Shown in pieces: positions 22,257 through 33,597 of a stretch of 64,000 nt of DNA. The DNA lies in assembly GCA_015179045.1 (NCBI GenBank), contig WHUZ01000020.1, positions 558,001 through 622,000 of the forward strand, given 5' to 3'. The first letter of the stretch is position 1, and every line of letters begins with the position of its first letter. The DNA is from Kalaharituber pfeilii (Eukaryota > Ascomycota > Pezizomycetes > Pezizales > Pezizaceae). The notes below the pieces were generated by a model. It was not told where the DNA came from, made no database searches, and saw nothing but the letters and a program-made list of their open reading frames with translations. The translations under genes and the position numbers were made by a program.

Positions 22257-22811
22257 GACCTCCGTGAATAATTGTTGTTGTGTTGCTGTACCCCACAATG
22301 CCCCGCAACTGTGGTGTTGTCAAGGAATTGCGCTAGTGCGCAACAACCCGGTCGTGCGCAATATCCCCGGTAGAACATAGTATTGTAGCAATCCATTGAT
22401 GTCCAGCTCTAGGATAGTCCGTCTATATAGAAACACAACTTTAAACCATTGCTTAAGTAATACATCTGCCAAGACCCTAAGCATCTACTAGTAGCAACGC
22501 CTGGTTCGAGGCTACTAAAATTCCGAATCCCTAGCCGATAAATGTTGCTTACCTCAGAGATGCCTAACAAATTGCTTATTCAGCAGTTCATTTGGTCTGT
22601 CACAGTAACTCCATTATGCATGAGTTGCAACGCAAAGTCCTAAAAGGGAGGAGGATGGAGGCATGGTGCACGTGATCTAGTGCCCGCAATCTTTACCTTA
22701 GCAACAAATCGGCATACCCCTCTACTTTGACATGCACTCACAGTCTCACCTACAAATCGGACGTTTACTACTCTTACCTTACCAACCGACGATCAACTAC
22801 ACCCAGACAGC

Positions 22812-23003
22812 ATGGCACAAGCTCAGCCAGAAGATGGGGTGCGCGACCGCGACCTGACGGAGGTCGATGATTACCTGACTAATGATCAACTGGATAGTTT
22901 ATGGCATTGGTTCTGTGCGGCGAACCACACGAAAGTTACATTCTTTTTCGCCACCCGGACGGTGCTTATTCTTTTGAGGCAGCAACTAGCACCTAAGCGC
23001 TGA
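22812..23003 (+). pseudogene. Orphan first exon resembling the gene at 63.96 kb
   Basis: The first ~35 residues (RDRDL, an acidic stretch, LT, LDSLWHWFCAAN) match the first exon of the minus-strand gene at 63,961 (RDRDL, VLTERSLDTLWDWFRAAY). After HTKVTFFF the frame diverges and no exon 2 with the coiled coil or beta-trefoil is found downstream. The ATG at 22,812 has a clean context (CAGCATGGC). It is probably a broken family member carried in the copy-1-specific block. Confidence 0.55.
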
Positions 23004-23383
23004 TGCAACGAACGTCGCAGCTGGAAAACCTGATTTTGGGGGAACCGTCACGCTCAGTAACACATGTGGTAAGAGAGAGAGATTCTGGCTTCGTGACATA
23101 GGAAATGGAATGCTGAATATATTGAGCTCGTTGACTTTCCGGGCTGCTATGTCATATCAAATCCTAATTATCCTCATATGCTATTGCAGGGAGTGAAGTC
23201 TTTCTGGGGGATATTTTATCTCATTTTCAGTTGAAGACTGGTCGGTGGCGGAAACTGGCCTGAGGTGTTTCCTTGCTATAATCCTCTCTTTCAAATAGCT
23301 ATAGTATTCAAGTGAATCTCCTTTGTGTTCTTTTATATCGTGTTATCTGTTTTTGGTTTCAAGTGTTGTGCCGATGAGCTAAT

Positions 23384-23442
23384 TATCGCCATAGCCTATA
23401 AGGCGGCACGCGATCACTGATATAAAAAAGAAAAAAAAAAAA
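23384..23442 (+). mobile_element. Family-A mini-retroposon (copy 1 only)
   Basis: TATCGCCATAGCCTATAAGG then CGGCACGCGATCACTGATAT and an A-rich tail. Copy 2 lacks it at the collinear point (about 42,625, CCGATGGGCTAAT). Target duplications are short or eroded (GATG). Confidence 0.7.
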
Positions 23443-25792
23443 GATGGGGGCCGCCTATTTATGTGGCCCTGGCTTAGGCGTTGAGTTGTAACGTGCTTGT
23501 TTCCAAGTCTTAGTTTCGGGTAGTTAGCATGCTGAGGCGAAACGAATATAAAAGCGGCGGTAGTGCGGGAAATTATCCACGCACTTATATTTCACTACGG
23601 TCGGAGGGTTGGTGTAACCAGAGTAATATTTCACAATAGTGACAAAAGGCCAAAATACGGAGTACTGTGCCCTGATCAATCTCGCATTCGAGAGGAGAAT
23701 TCAGATATGGCCTGATGAGGGAGATTAAATCGAATTTTAATCGCTTTATTGAATTCGAATAATCGAGCAAATTTCCGGTTGAAACACAAAATATCTGTGG
23801 ACTGTTTCTGACAACAGGTATACCACTATGGATGTAAATTCCCATATACTAAAATCGCCATCATGCCGAATTCAGCTGTTGGACGCTGAACTTCTTATCA
23901 ACTCCGGTCATATGAGCTACGTCATGGGGCATTCACTTGACTTGGGGCTCGTGACTGGGTTGCTTGGTACCGTAAATCACATATACTTAGCTATGTGTAC
24001 GGAGGCCACCGCGTGATGTGGAGTAGCTTAGTCAGCCACTAAGCGGTTGTCTGGTTCGAGATAACGTGGCACACTGTATGACCTCAATTGAGAAGTAATT
24101 CTGTTCCCCCTTGATCATCAGATACCCAATAACCATGCTATCGATCACGCTTCTTTTCGCGATTAATTAATCACTGAAGATCGGTTATGAGTCCATCGAT
24201 ATTAACCACTAGAAATATATTTCCTTCGTCGGCGTATATTTCTCACAGATTTTAGAATCATATACAAACAAGTCAGCCACGGTTCGACAGCGATAAGGCA
24301 GATTTCAAAATCATGGACAAAATGGTAAAACAAAACAAAAGTTTTTAGCATTAGCAGAAGCTGATCACTCTCCACACTGAACCCTGTACACTCCACAACC
24401 CCTATGTACCCACAAGTTAATTGCATACCAAACGCCTACCAGAAGTTCCTTTTTTTTTTTTTTTTTTTTTTTTTTGGGAGGGGGTGTTGGAGAAGCCAGA
24501 ATCTCTTGCTTTGGAATTCATAATCCGACTCAGTATGACTTCCTCCGCTAATCATATCATTGACCTAATCCGTCTAGAACCCCATGTATCCAAAGCCTCC
24601 TTGATACCCGGAATGCAGATGTCTTTGAAAGGGATGGAAAACAATAAACTATGGAATAAACCGAAACCGTACAAGCAATCGAAACAAGAAAATCGCATGA
24701 GAGCAGCTAACTTATCAAGGAGCATATTTGCATCATCCGGGAAAAGACAGCTAACGGGTTGAAAAGACGAATAGAGGGGTGAGACTGGAGAGTGGTCGGA
24801 GGAGTGAGTACGAGATGCTGTTAAGAGGGGGTGGGGGGCTACTGGAGAGGCTGTTTAGTGACTGTTGGAGGAGAGAGGGGAGGCACTGTTAGAGGTGCTA
24901 GAGGGGGCTAGTAGGAGGACAGGGGGACCGTTGAGGGGTTGTTGAAGGGAGATATTGAGGGAGCTGTAGGAGGGGCGATGGGACGGAAGGAGACAGGAGG
25001 GGAGTTGTGCACCGTTCGAACTGACCTAAAGTTCGGCGAATTGGTTTCTCTGTTGACTCCCGTGATGGATGCTAAACCAAGCCGCCATGGAGAGGTATAA
25101 AATTGAGGACCCCGGCTCGGTTCCGAGCTGCGGAGAAGGGTTGTCCAGCATCTCTCTGAAAGATGGACCATAATATTCTCGTTGAACCAGGGCAACCTGT
25201 TTTTGAGTATGCTTTATTGCCAGCCTGCAGCTGGCTGGAGTTCCTGGTTCCAAGTACCCTAACACATTGCAGTATTGGGTTCCAGATAGATGGTTGTTGA
25301 TACCAGGTACCGTAATTGCCGCAGAGCACTGTACGTGCTACAGAAAAATTTGTGCGGTAACGATATAGGACGTGGAGCAAGTGGTTGAAAGTCGAAACAT
25401 AATTAAGTTCTTGGCTACCTCTGTAGTACGCAATATGTAGGAAGAAAGGTGCATATTGGGTGCATTGACCTTTTTCCTGTGCAATAATGGTAGGTATATT
25501 GGAAGCTTGACGAAAAGTGAAGTTGCAGTCACATGGCAAAAGAAAACGCCCACCTTTGCATAATCTTTGGGCCTGTGCTTAATTAAGACATACACGTGCG
25601 TGTCTTAGGTATAAACGCGCGTAGATCTCACAACGTTGCACTAAATTGGGAATTCTGAGCTGAAGATGATTTTCAAGATTAGGGGATAGAAAATATAAAG
25701 TTGACTCCTAAAGGGGACTGGAAGTCAAGAAAAAATCTACAGCTGCATGCAGGTAACTGACAGCCGAATTTACAAAATCCTGCTGCCTAATA
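23443..25792. other. Collinear non-genic part of copy 1
   Basis: Matches 42,645-45,128. Minus-strand open frames (for example 25,072-25,539) are partly kept in copy 2 but are broken by indels and have no recognisable domain, so I do not call a gene. It contains a 26-bp T tract (24,450-24,475) and the G-rich dispersed repeat at 24,715-25,010. Confidence 0.5.
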
Positions 25793-26108
25793 ATGTCAAC
25801 TCAAACTGCTGCCTCCTCAGCCAATACTGCCGGTGTTACGGCTAGGGTGGAAACTTACCCACCACTGTGGCAAGGGGCAAGGGTTCCACTACTAACTAGC
25901 TGTCACGGCTTAAGGTGAAGACTTACCCGCCAAGGGGATAACGCTGACCCTGTAATCGAACATAAGACCAATGCTGACTGACCGGACTGATCACCCGTTA
26001 GGCTTGGCTGCTGATTCTCGCATCGTTTAGATAGGGCAGTACTACGGAAGGGTGTGTCATTCGGAATGCAGCTTGATGCATACACTCGAGTTACGGAAGC
26101 TCTATTAA

Positions 26109-28573
26109 TACAGTTTTCCCTTGCTATACCGGATCTGTAAAATCTGGCCGTTTTTTTCCGGTATAGCAAGGTTCCGGTATAGAATAAAATGCTTGGCAGA
26201 GAAAATCAAGGGGCTGGAAAAAAATTTTACGTGTATATAGAAAATTGCTCAAGTAGGCAATAAAGTATTCTCATGTAAAAACATATCTTGATCTATCACG
26301 GCAATATGAATCAAGCACGAAATATCGAAAAACGTCGAGCATTAAGCATACTTGAAAAGCATCAGATATGCAAACGCCGGTTGGAACCAAAGCATGCCAA
26401 AGAAAAACTAAGTGAATTTAGTAAGCACTTTCGAGATGAATTGGTAAGTTTCTTATTTATTTTGATTTAAATACTATATCTAATATTTTTATTAGGGTCG
26501 ACCAGTTGCTATATCTACTTTATCAGATATCTTGAAAGAAAGTGATAAGTGGTTAGCAATTGATCTAGGAAATAGTACAACTTGGAAAAAAAAGCAACGT
26601 ACTGCTCAATTTCCATTACTAGAGCAACATCTAGTAGAATGGGTGGATCGTGCAAATCATAAGCATATTGCTATCAATGATTTTGTACTGAAAGTTGCTA
26701 CAGAAAGCCTAGTTCAAGAGCTTTCTCAAGACCCAAATTTTCCAGAGAATTATACGTACTTTGAATGCTCTAACGGATGGTTATATAATGTTAAACACCG
26801 GCATTCTCTAACAAGCAAAAAGTCTCGCGGAGATGGAGGAGCCGTTGATGAAGCATTACTTCCTATAATGCAAAAAGAATTACATCAAATATTGGATAAT
26901 TTTGCATTAAGAGATGTATATAACTGTGACGAATTAGCTCTTCAGTAAGAATTCAACCCCTATACTTTTATATAAAACTAACATATTATAGATATAATCT
27001 TATACCAGACCAAACAATTTGCCGACAAAGCGATGAAATTAGAGGCATGAAGAAACAAAAGCTACGCATCTCTGTATTTCTTACAGTGAATGCCGATGGA
27101 TCAGACAAACGAACTCCAATTGTAATAGGTCGCGCTGCAACACCAAATTGCTTTCGAGCTGCCAAAATTAATAAAGACAACCTTCCGGTAGTATATCGCC
27201 ATAATCGAAAAGCATGGATGCTCAGTGGAATCTGGTATGAGTATCTTACAAAGTTGAATGCAGATATGGAAAAAGCGGGAAGAAGAATTGCATTAGTTAC
27301 AGATAATTGTCCTTCTCATCCTCCTATTGACAAACCTCCGAAGGACTACAATGGACCACCACCACCTCAACTTACTCATATCACTCTTGTTTATCTTCCC
27401 AAGAACACTACTCCATATCTTCAACCACTAGATCAAGGTATTATCCATTCATTTAAAGCTTCATATAGACGAAAGTATGCCGAATATCTAGTGGAGTACT
27501 TCAATAAATATCAGCAAAGTCCACCCCTTATTGATATACTCCACGCGATCCATCTTATCTCAACAGTATGGATAGAACTACCTCCGAAAATTATATATAA
27601 TTGCTGGCAACAAGCGGGAATCCATTCATATCTTAAGAAAGATTCATTGGCGAAGCAATCCTATGATCAATATCTAGAGCACATCGAATCTGGCACCTTC
27701 CTCTCTATCAACAGCTTACTGGATATTGACTGTCATTCAGAGCAAGTGGAAAGGATGGTTAATGAGTTTCTATTTTATGATGAAGAGTCAGTGGATGAAT
27801 CAATTTCTTCAAGTATTATCAATATACAAGATTTAATTCTTGATATACGGTATGCGGAAGAAGAACACTTACTCAATGCACTTGAAGATACAACTCCTGT
27901 CCACCCTCCGCCACCTCCGCCTACCTCCACGGAAGCCCTTCATGCTCTTGACACAGTTATTTCACACCTTGAAAGTTTGCCAATTTCAAGTCTTCCACAT
28001 GCTACTGGTCGCACTGCACTGGAGATCCCAGATATTATTTCCAACCTCCAAGCTCTTACTCTTTCACTTAAGAGATATCAGTTCACCCAAAAGAAGCAGC
28101 AGACTCTTGAAGCCTGGTTTCGGCCTCTGGAAGTAGGAGTAGGATCAGCGACAGAGAGTAGCAGTGGCCGCAGTGGCAGCGAAAGGAGTGGTGGTAGCGA
28201 TGGTAGCAATGGTAGTAATCATGATGGTAGCGATAGTAGCAGTGGTAGCGGTGGTAGTGGTGGTAGCGGTGGTAGCGGTGGTAGCAGTGGCAGCAGTTAA
28301 TGGTTAGTGAAGCAGCAGAAGTACGGGGGTATGTGGTAGAGTTGGTGTAGGTAGACCTAAGATGTATTAGGATTAGTGTATCCGGTATAGCAAATATTAT
28401 TTGTATGGAGACAGGGGGGTAAGTGCCTGGCAATTTCTGTCCGGTCCGGTATTCTTAGTGCGTCCGGTATAGCAAGAGGGTTTTGTATGGGAACGGAATG
28501 TAGCAGCCTGAAAGCATCCGGTATAGCAAGGTTTCCGGTATAACGAGGTCCGGTATAGCAAGGGAAAACTGTA
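26109..28573 (+). mobile_element. Intact pogo/Tigger-like DNA transposon
   Basis: A 2461-bp element, 26111-28571, flanked by TA. The terminal inverted repeats are perfect for at least CAGTTTTCCCTTGCTATACC. Subterminal copies of CCGGTATAGCAAG occur at both ends (at least four on the right), likely transposase binding sites. It carries one uninterrupted, spliceable transposase gene. Perfect ends, perfect target site and an open gene make it the best candidate for an active element in the window. Confidence 0.9.
26306..28300 (+). CDS. pogo/Tigger-type (CENP-B-related) transposase, three exons
   Basis: Exons 26306-26443, 26496-26944 and 26992-28300, with introns of 52 bp (GTAAGT..TTAG) and 47 bp (GTAAGA..ATAG), give 631 residues with no stop. 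Order: CENP-B-type helix-turn-helix (EKRRALSILEKHQICKRR, then RPVAISTLSDIL), a second DNA-binding region (WVDRANHKHIAINDFVLKVA), then the DDE_1 nuclease: YNCDELALQYNLIPDQTICR (first Asp), RIALVTDNCPSHP (second Asp) and LPKNTTPYLQPLDQGII (third acidic block). The C-terminus is a Gly/Ser simple-repeat tail. It cuts and pastes its own element at TA sites. I chose the Met at 26306 because the upstream codons lack an ATG in frame. Confidence 0.9.
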
Positions 28574-28735
28574 TACGCACATGCATTAGTACATTCGTTA
28601 TCTTTGTCCCGTACTATTTTTGCATGTTTTCGTTACGTGTGCCTATTACCACCGGTATTGGCATTGATAAGGAATCGCCGCATTGCCAGCCAATTATTCA
28701 TTTGTTGACTCCTCATGTATGGCTGCGCTGAAGTC

Positions 28736-28743
28736 TATATAAG
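28736..28743 (+). promoter_or_regulatory. Probable TATA box of the solo LTR
   Basis: TATATAAG within the LTR, followed by GC-rich leader sequence. Position and sequence are typical of an LTR promoter; activity is unknown. Confidence 0.45.
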
Positions 28744-29696
28744 CGCCGGCTGCCGATAGCATAGTTAGAAGAATCAAGACACTAGTGGTGTTCTCAGTTT
28801 CTCTATAACTCTGAACCTATCGTTCCCTCAATACGCCCGTGAATCGCTCCGCTCCGCTGCGCGCTCCCCGCCGAGTAGCTGCCCTTCCGGTCCGCCGTAT
28901 ATACGCCCCGTAGCCATTCCGAACCGCCGTATACACACTTCCGTGGCGACCCCGACCCGCCGTATTCACCCCACCGTAGCCGTAACATCCGGTGCCGTCC
29001 AGCGCCCACCGGAGCCAGAGCCCCTCACGCCCGTAACAGCCGGCACTTCTGCCTCCAGTGCTACCTCTTCTACCTCCAGTGCCGCTCCAAAGAAGCAGAT
29101 GACTAACTTTGAGAAAGGTCAAATTGTCCTTCTGGACCAACAAAGGTTGTCATTTCAACAAATTGCGAATCAAATAGGTCGGCCTAAGAGTACTATTCGA
29201 GATTTTCTTAAGTATTACAAGGAGCGATGTACTGCTGAAAATGCACCTAAGAGTGGAAGATCAAAAAAGCTAGAATGAGAATGTTATGGATTCTATCACT
29301 GCTTTACTTGATAGTGACCCATCTCTATCAAAGCTCTCTCTATAGGAACATTTCAAGGAAATTCTAGACATCAAAGGTTGACTCGTGAACCCTCAATCAG
29401 AACCTCCGGCTTAAGGGCTATCGGAGGTGGAGAGCTAGAAAGAGACCTAAATTAACTGAGGTTAGCTTGGGCACTGGAGAGAAAGGATTGGACGGAGGAA
29501 ACCTGGGCAAAGTATGTTTGGTCTGATGAATGCAATGTTGAAAGAAGTAAAGGGGTGGTGCGAAGTGGATATGAAGAAAGAATGGAGAGGAGCGATATGC
29601 TTGTAGAAGCAGTGGACCCTAGCAGGTAATTCCTTATTGGCATTAGTGACAGTAATAGCGCGTATGGAGAAAACCTTTGAGAAAACCTTTTTTTTT

Positions 29697-30231
29697 CCCT
29701 GTTCAAGTTTCGGATGATCAACTAATACTATATTATTTAGTCTATTCATAAAATTGTACACCAATGCAATAAATTCTTAATTGTACTTATTTATAGTGAA
29801 ATATGCAACCATTGAACCTTCAATATAGTTGCATATTCAATATATAATTTGTAGTCACATTTTTTTTTTTTTCAAGTTCGCAATAAAATTATGCTATCAG
29901 AATATTATATTAAACTTTAATAATACAATTAAGAAATAAGAAGTTTATTTAATATTGTAGTTATTCTCATATTATGAACTTGAAATGAAATATATGACTA
30001 GAATATAAAATATATGACTAGAATATATATAAAATATGTAATAAGATATATATAAAATATACGACAAGATATATTGTATTAAATTTCAATACCATATGTG
30101 ACTACATTGAAGTTCAATGGTTGCATATTTCACTAGAATTAATGCTTATTATATTGTAGTATGAAGATATGTAATATCATGAATAGACTAAATAAAATAG
30201 TATTAGTTGATCATCCGAAACTTGAACAGGG
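29697..30231. mobile_element. Foldback MITE, copy 1
   Basis: The left arm starts CCCTGTTCAAGTTTCGGATG; its reverse complement ends at 30,231, with about 52-bp arms (29,697-29,749 and 30,181-30,231). A second inverted pair lies inside (GCAACCATTGAAC-containing, about 29,800 and 30,115). The interior is very AT-rich with no coding frame. The same element sits at 45,795-46,326 in copy 2, so it predates the duplication. It is inserted in the Tc1 relic. Confidence 0.8.
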
Positions 30232-33077
30232 GAAAAATTTCAATGGCGTCATGAAAACAGGGGAAAAAAAAGGTTTTCTAACCAAGCTATAGAATCTGAT
30301 AATGGACTGCCAAGCTCAGGCTGAAACCTAGTGGGTTGGCATTGAATATTACAAGCCTCAAGTGGCGAAGCACTAGCCTAATGCCTCAGGACAGGATGGT
30401 GCATTTACTCAATGTAGAACTTGCCTTTTCTGGCGCATTTATTCATAGCAATATTACGAACTTTTGGGCGTAGGCTAGAACCTCATTCCCCCATCTCCAT
30501 TTTTTCAATTACTACCGAATGGATAGTTTTCCTACTTCCAAAACATTTCAGAGGGTGATAAACTTCAAGGTTATCTAAAATGTATTGGTAGACTCACGTG
30601 AGGATTCAGGAAAAGAACTAGTTGGGGGACTAATCTCTGCAGTAATGACTTCCACATACGTTGTCGCAGCTACTCAATAAGAGTATTGAATTCAGTATAA
30701 TATATTACCAAAGATGATACTCTATATCCAGCGCTATTGAAAAGGAGGAGGGGGGGAGGGGAGGGGTTGCTGTACATATATACTTCGCTATGTGTACATA
30801 GGGTATAAATGTCTACAGAGAGAGTGGAGATGTTATTACTTAGATGGTACCAATATACTAAGTGTTTTTAATCTTATAGAACAAGACCATCCAGAATTAA
30901 TTTTTCAATATAAGTAAATGGTTATCTGATCTACATCTGCGATAATAAGTTCGTATTTAAACCACCCCAGTACTTTTGCATCTTCCGACATGCTACTAGT
31001 ACAATTGTAGCAAGAGGACCTGAAACTCTTCTTCCTCTACCATCTCGCGCTGAAACAACAACTTCTACCCTTCTTGTACTACATATAACACCAAACTATC
31101 TGGAAGTAACCTCCCTTCAGAGGTCCCAATGTCTGTCTTTGAAACTTGATCATCACCAAGAAAACTGCAGCGAGACAAAACACTTCTACCGGACTTTTTT
31201 ACATAAGATATGATAATGGAAAAGCCGATATGGCTCGGTGTCATGTGCAGGAGAGTCACTAAGGTCATGAATGTCTCGTCTTACCCCCCCCCTCACCTAC
31301 GTCATAGGTCACATCCAAAACGAGATCAGCATCACACCAGAAAAAACAGTATCACCATAAGATATGTTCTAACAGGGTAAAAGAAACGCATCTGAGGTTG
31401 TTCAAACACGTGCGTAAAAGTTGTAGAAAGCGTGACCTCTACGATACTAGAGGATTATTTTTTTTTTAAAAATAATGTGTACTCGGAGGTAGGGGAAAAT
31501 ACTCAGAAGTACTATGTATACATAATGTGCGTCACCTGACCGGGAGTTAAAAGTGAAGTAGGTTGACTTTTTGTCGAAAAGCCTTCAGAACAATTGTATG
31601 GGTTTTACACACAAAAATACAACACATGTAATTTTAACTGTATACAAGTCAATAAATTGTTGCATAATTATCACCCAACAGCCATAACAGCAAAGCTAAT
31701 CTGGCGCACTTCTAACTAATAATAGGACCTGTTCTTTTGTTATTTTATCCCACCCTTCTTGAGATTTTCTACCTTGTTTGTGCATTCATCGCGTACAATA
31801 ATAATTCTGACATGCTGAACTTGGGTAGTTTCTTGATTGTGAATCTCATGACTGAACTTTTTATTTTGATATTGTATGCAGGCTTCAGCAGGTGATTCGA
31901 TACTGTGACTAGGAAATGGAGTTCTGCACGTTGGTTGAAAAATAAAGAATTAAAGCGTGTTACTCTATGAAGCATGTAGGAAACTACAGAAAATACGTGT
32001 AGAATAACAAGTATTATATAACCAACAGGTCAACTCTATCCTAGCAACTATCCCTGTCACATTGTATGCACTTCTGAAGACTTACCCTTACCCCTGAGTA
32101 TGGGGTATCGACACGATTTAAGTTCCCCACACCCGCTCGCTCTGGCGAAAACCAAACTCTGTTACTCGTACCCAGTCAGTCTAAAAACCAAATCCCCAGA
32201 TGAGGAATAAATATTCACGTTTATTACATAGAATCGCCCATAGCTTGCTTTGTCAGATGGCGACTACACATTCCTGCACAATGCGTTTTGTGCCAGAAAA
32301 CATTTGTCTCTTCCCGCAAAAGGACAAGTAAAGTGAAAATGCCTACAAACCTCCAGGCGCTTGGAAGTCCCAGCTTGCGAGCTGACTGCTCTTCACAATT
32401 CCCTATCTAAGCTTCGACACGTGCATGTGCCACCCCCCAGACACTGTTCTTTTCGCAAGCACATAGGCGGCCTAAGACAGCTAAGCGCCGGAAGGGGGCG
32501 GACTCTTGGCACCGGTGAAGTTGATGATGATACTTGTTTTGTATGCGAATTGCTAATCGCATGTCTTCCTGTTTGGTGGTTCTAGAAATGTTGTACGTCG
32601 CAGTCTACAGCGTCAAGCCACGATTTCGAACCCTTACCTACTTTACCTAGTCCGGTTGCTAATTTTATCCATCTATCCACATGTGGGGCCTCCGAAGCGA
32701 GGCTCTAAACCTGGCTTGGCATCCGCGGGGAACCGAACTCTGAAACGTTTCTGTTAAACCAACTATTATCCCGTTAAAAATATGGGGGGAAATACAATCC
32801 GCTTGCATGCTTGACGATGTACGCGATTCCAGCCCGCTTTACAAAACCGAGCGGAATATCCTGCACAACTCAGTCCGTGTCCGTACAACTCAATGACTAT
32901 CGCTTCGATCGCGACGTGCCGATCCAAACACTTACGAGAACATTTACCTTTTTCCATATTTTTCTGACTCGCAATGACAATTCGCCCCCCCCCGCCGAGG
33001 GAAACACTCATCCATCGCAGTTCCACGCCCGGTCATACATTCTTCCTACTGACCCCCTAAACCGAAATCCGCAATAA
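30232..33077. other. Collinear non-genic tail of copy 1
   Basis: Matches 46,327-48,481 with many small indels. No coding frame is shared by both copies. The right edge (33,073) is where homology with copy 2 stops; in copy 2 the sequence continues toward the gene at 49,569, so copy 1 ends roughly 1 kb short of the equivalent start codon. Confidence 0.55.
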
Positions 33078-33597
33078 GTACTCCCGTGGGTGCTCCCGCT
33101 GCGATTGGGAGGCAACGAAAAAAATGTTGTGGGAATTCTTGTATGGGAAACATGCATAATATTTCTATACATATATAAATTCACGTACCTGAGTATGCAT
33201 ACATCGAGTACACAGGACCGACACACCAACACCACGTAGAACCACTCAAAAAAAAAAATTGGCCCTGCCCGAAATACCCTCGCCATCAGAGTAACTGCTA
33301 GTATATATGAAAAGGTCAATAACATGGGTGTCGGTTCCCCATGACATGCAACGCCGTGCACACATTACAGTAGAGAAGCACTGAAGGTAGCCCTTCTCTC
33401 AAAATCATAGCAATTCAACATACGTACGGCAACTCAATCTGGTTTAAATATTTGAGCTTACTGAGGCTTGTTCAATCAAGCAGGCTTTTATTTTTCCGAG
33501 GTGAGTTTGGAATTTTATTTATTGTTTTCTAATTTTATTTTACTCACGTTGTTTCCTGCAGACTGTGAGGGGTCGTTCAGTAACGTGCGAGTAGTGG
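33078..33597. repeat. Junction segment between the two duplication copies
   Basis: About 520 bp, inverted relative to 7,970-8,462, starting AGTACTCCC and ending GTAGTGGGTTC, where copy 2 begins. No open frame of interest. Confidence 0.75.

Larger units (their letters stand above)
19845..22385 (-). mobile_element. pogo-type DNA transposon derivative, interrupted by a LINE
   Basis: An approximate span. Subterminal motifs with GGGATATTGCGCAC appear on the left (about 19,855-19,880) and inverted on the right (about 22,330-22,370), each with additional TGCGCAA repeats. Between them lies only the N-terminal part of a pogo-like transposase (20,314-20,643, minus). The exact termini were not resolved. 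The element lies in the block missing from copy 2. Confidence 0.5.
25829..29043. mobile_element. Solo LTR (about 742 bp) containing a nested pogo element
   Basis: The insertion 25834-29038 is flanked by GCCGG (25829-25833 and 29039-29043), exactly where copy 2 is uninterrupted (about 45,165). It starts TGTTACGG and ends CCGTAACA, the TG..CA ends and 5-bp duplication of an LTR. A TATATAAG box is at about 28,736. Removing the pogo element (26111-28571) leaves about 742 bp with no gag-pol, so I read it as a solo LTR left by recombination; Ty3/Gypsy is a guess. Confidence 0.75.
25793..29690 (+). pseudogene. Tc1-like transposase relic (copy 1), split by a solo LTR
   Basis: The start (MSTQTAASSANTAG) is at 25,793; after a 3.2-kb insertion the frame resumes at 29,039 with a Ser/Ala/Thr-rich leader. 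It then gives MTNFEKGQIVLLDQQRLSFQ, QIANQIGRPKSTIRDFL (helix-turn-helix) and GRSKK before a stop at 29,276-29,278. Downstream frames contain WTEETWAKYVWSDECNVERS, the central Asp block of Tc1-type DDE domains. Multiple stops and frameshifts make it dead; the uninterrupted counterpart is at 45,129. Confidence 0.75.
10725..33073 (+). repeat. Segmental duplication, copy 1 (expanded by insertions)
   Basis: From GGTTCTACAACGGCTTTCTA at about 10,724 the sequence runs collinear with 33,597 onward. Homology continues, with gaps, to about 33,073, where it matches about 48,481 (CGCCCGGTCATACATTC region). It contains an NACHT-ankyrin gene, several short retroposons, a foldback MITE and a Tc1 remnant. 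Two blocks are present only here: 19,729 to about 23,166 (pogo derivative plus LINE plus orphan exon) and 25,834-29,043 (solo LTR with a pogo element). Differences elsewhere are mostly single bases and small indels. Confidence 0.9.

Noticed and set aside
25072..25595. Possible small gene shared by both copies
   Set aside because: Kept only partly at 44,492-44,931, broken by indels, no domain; conservation is explained by recent duplication.
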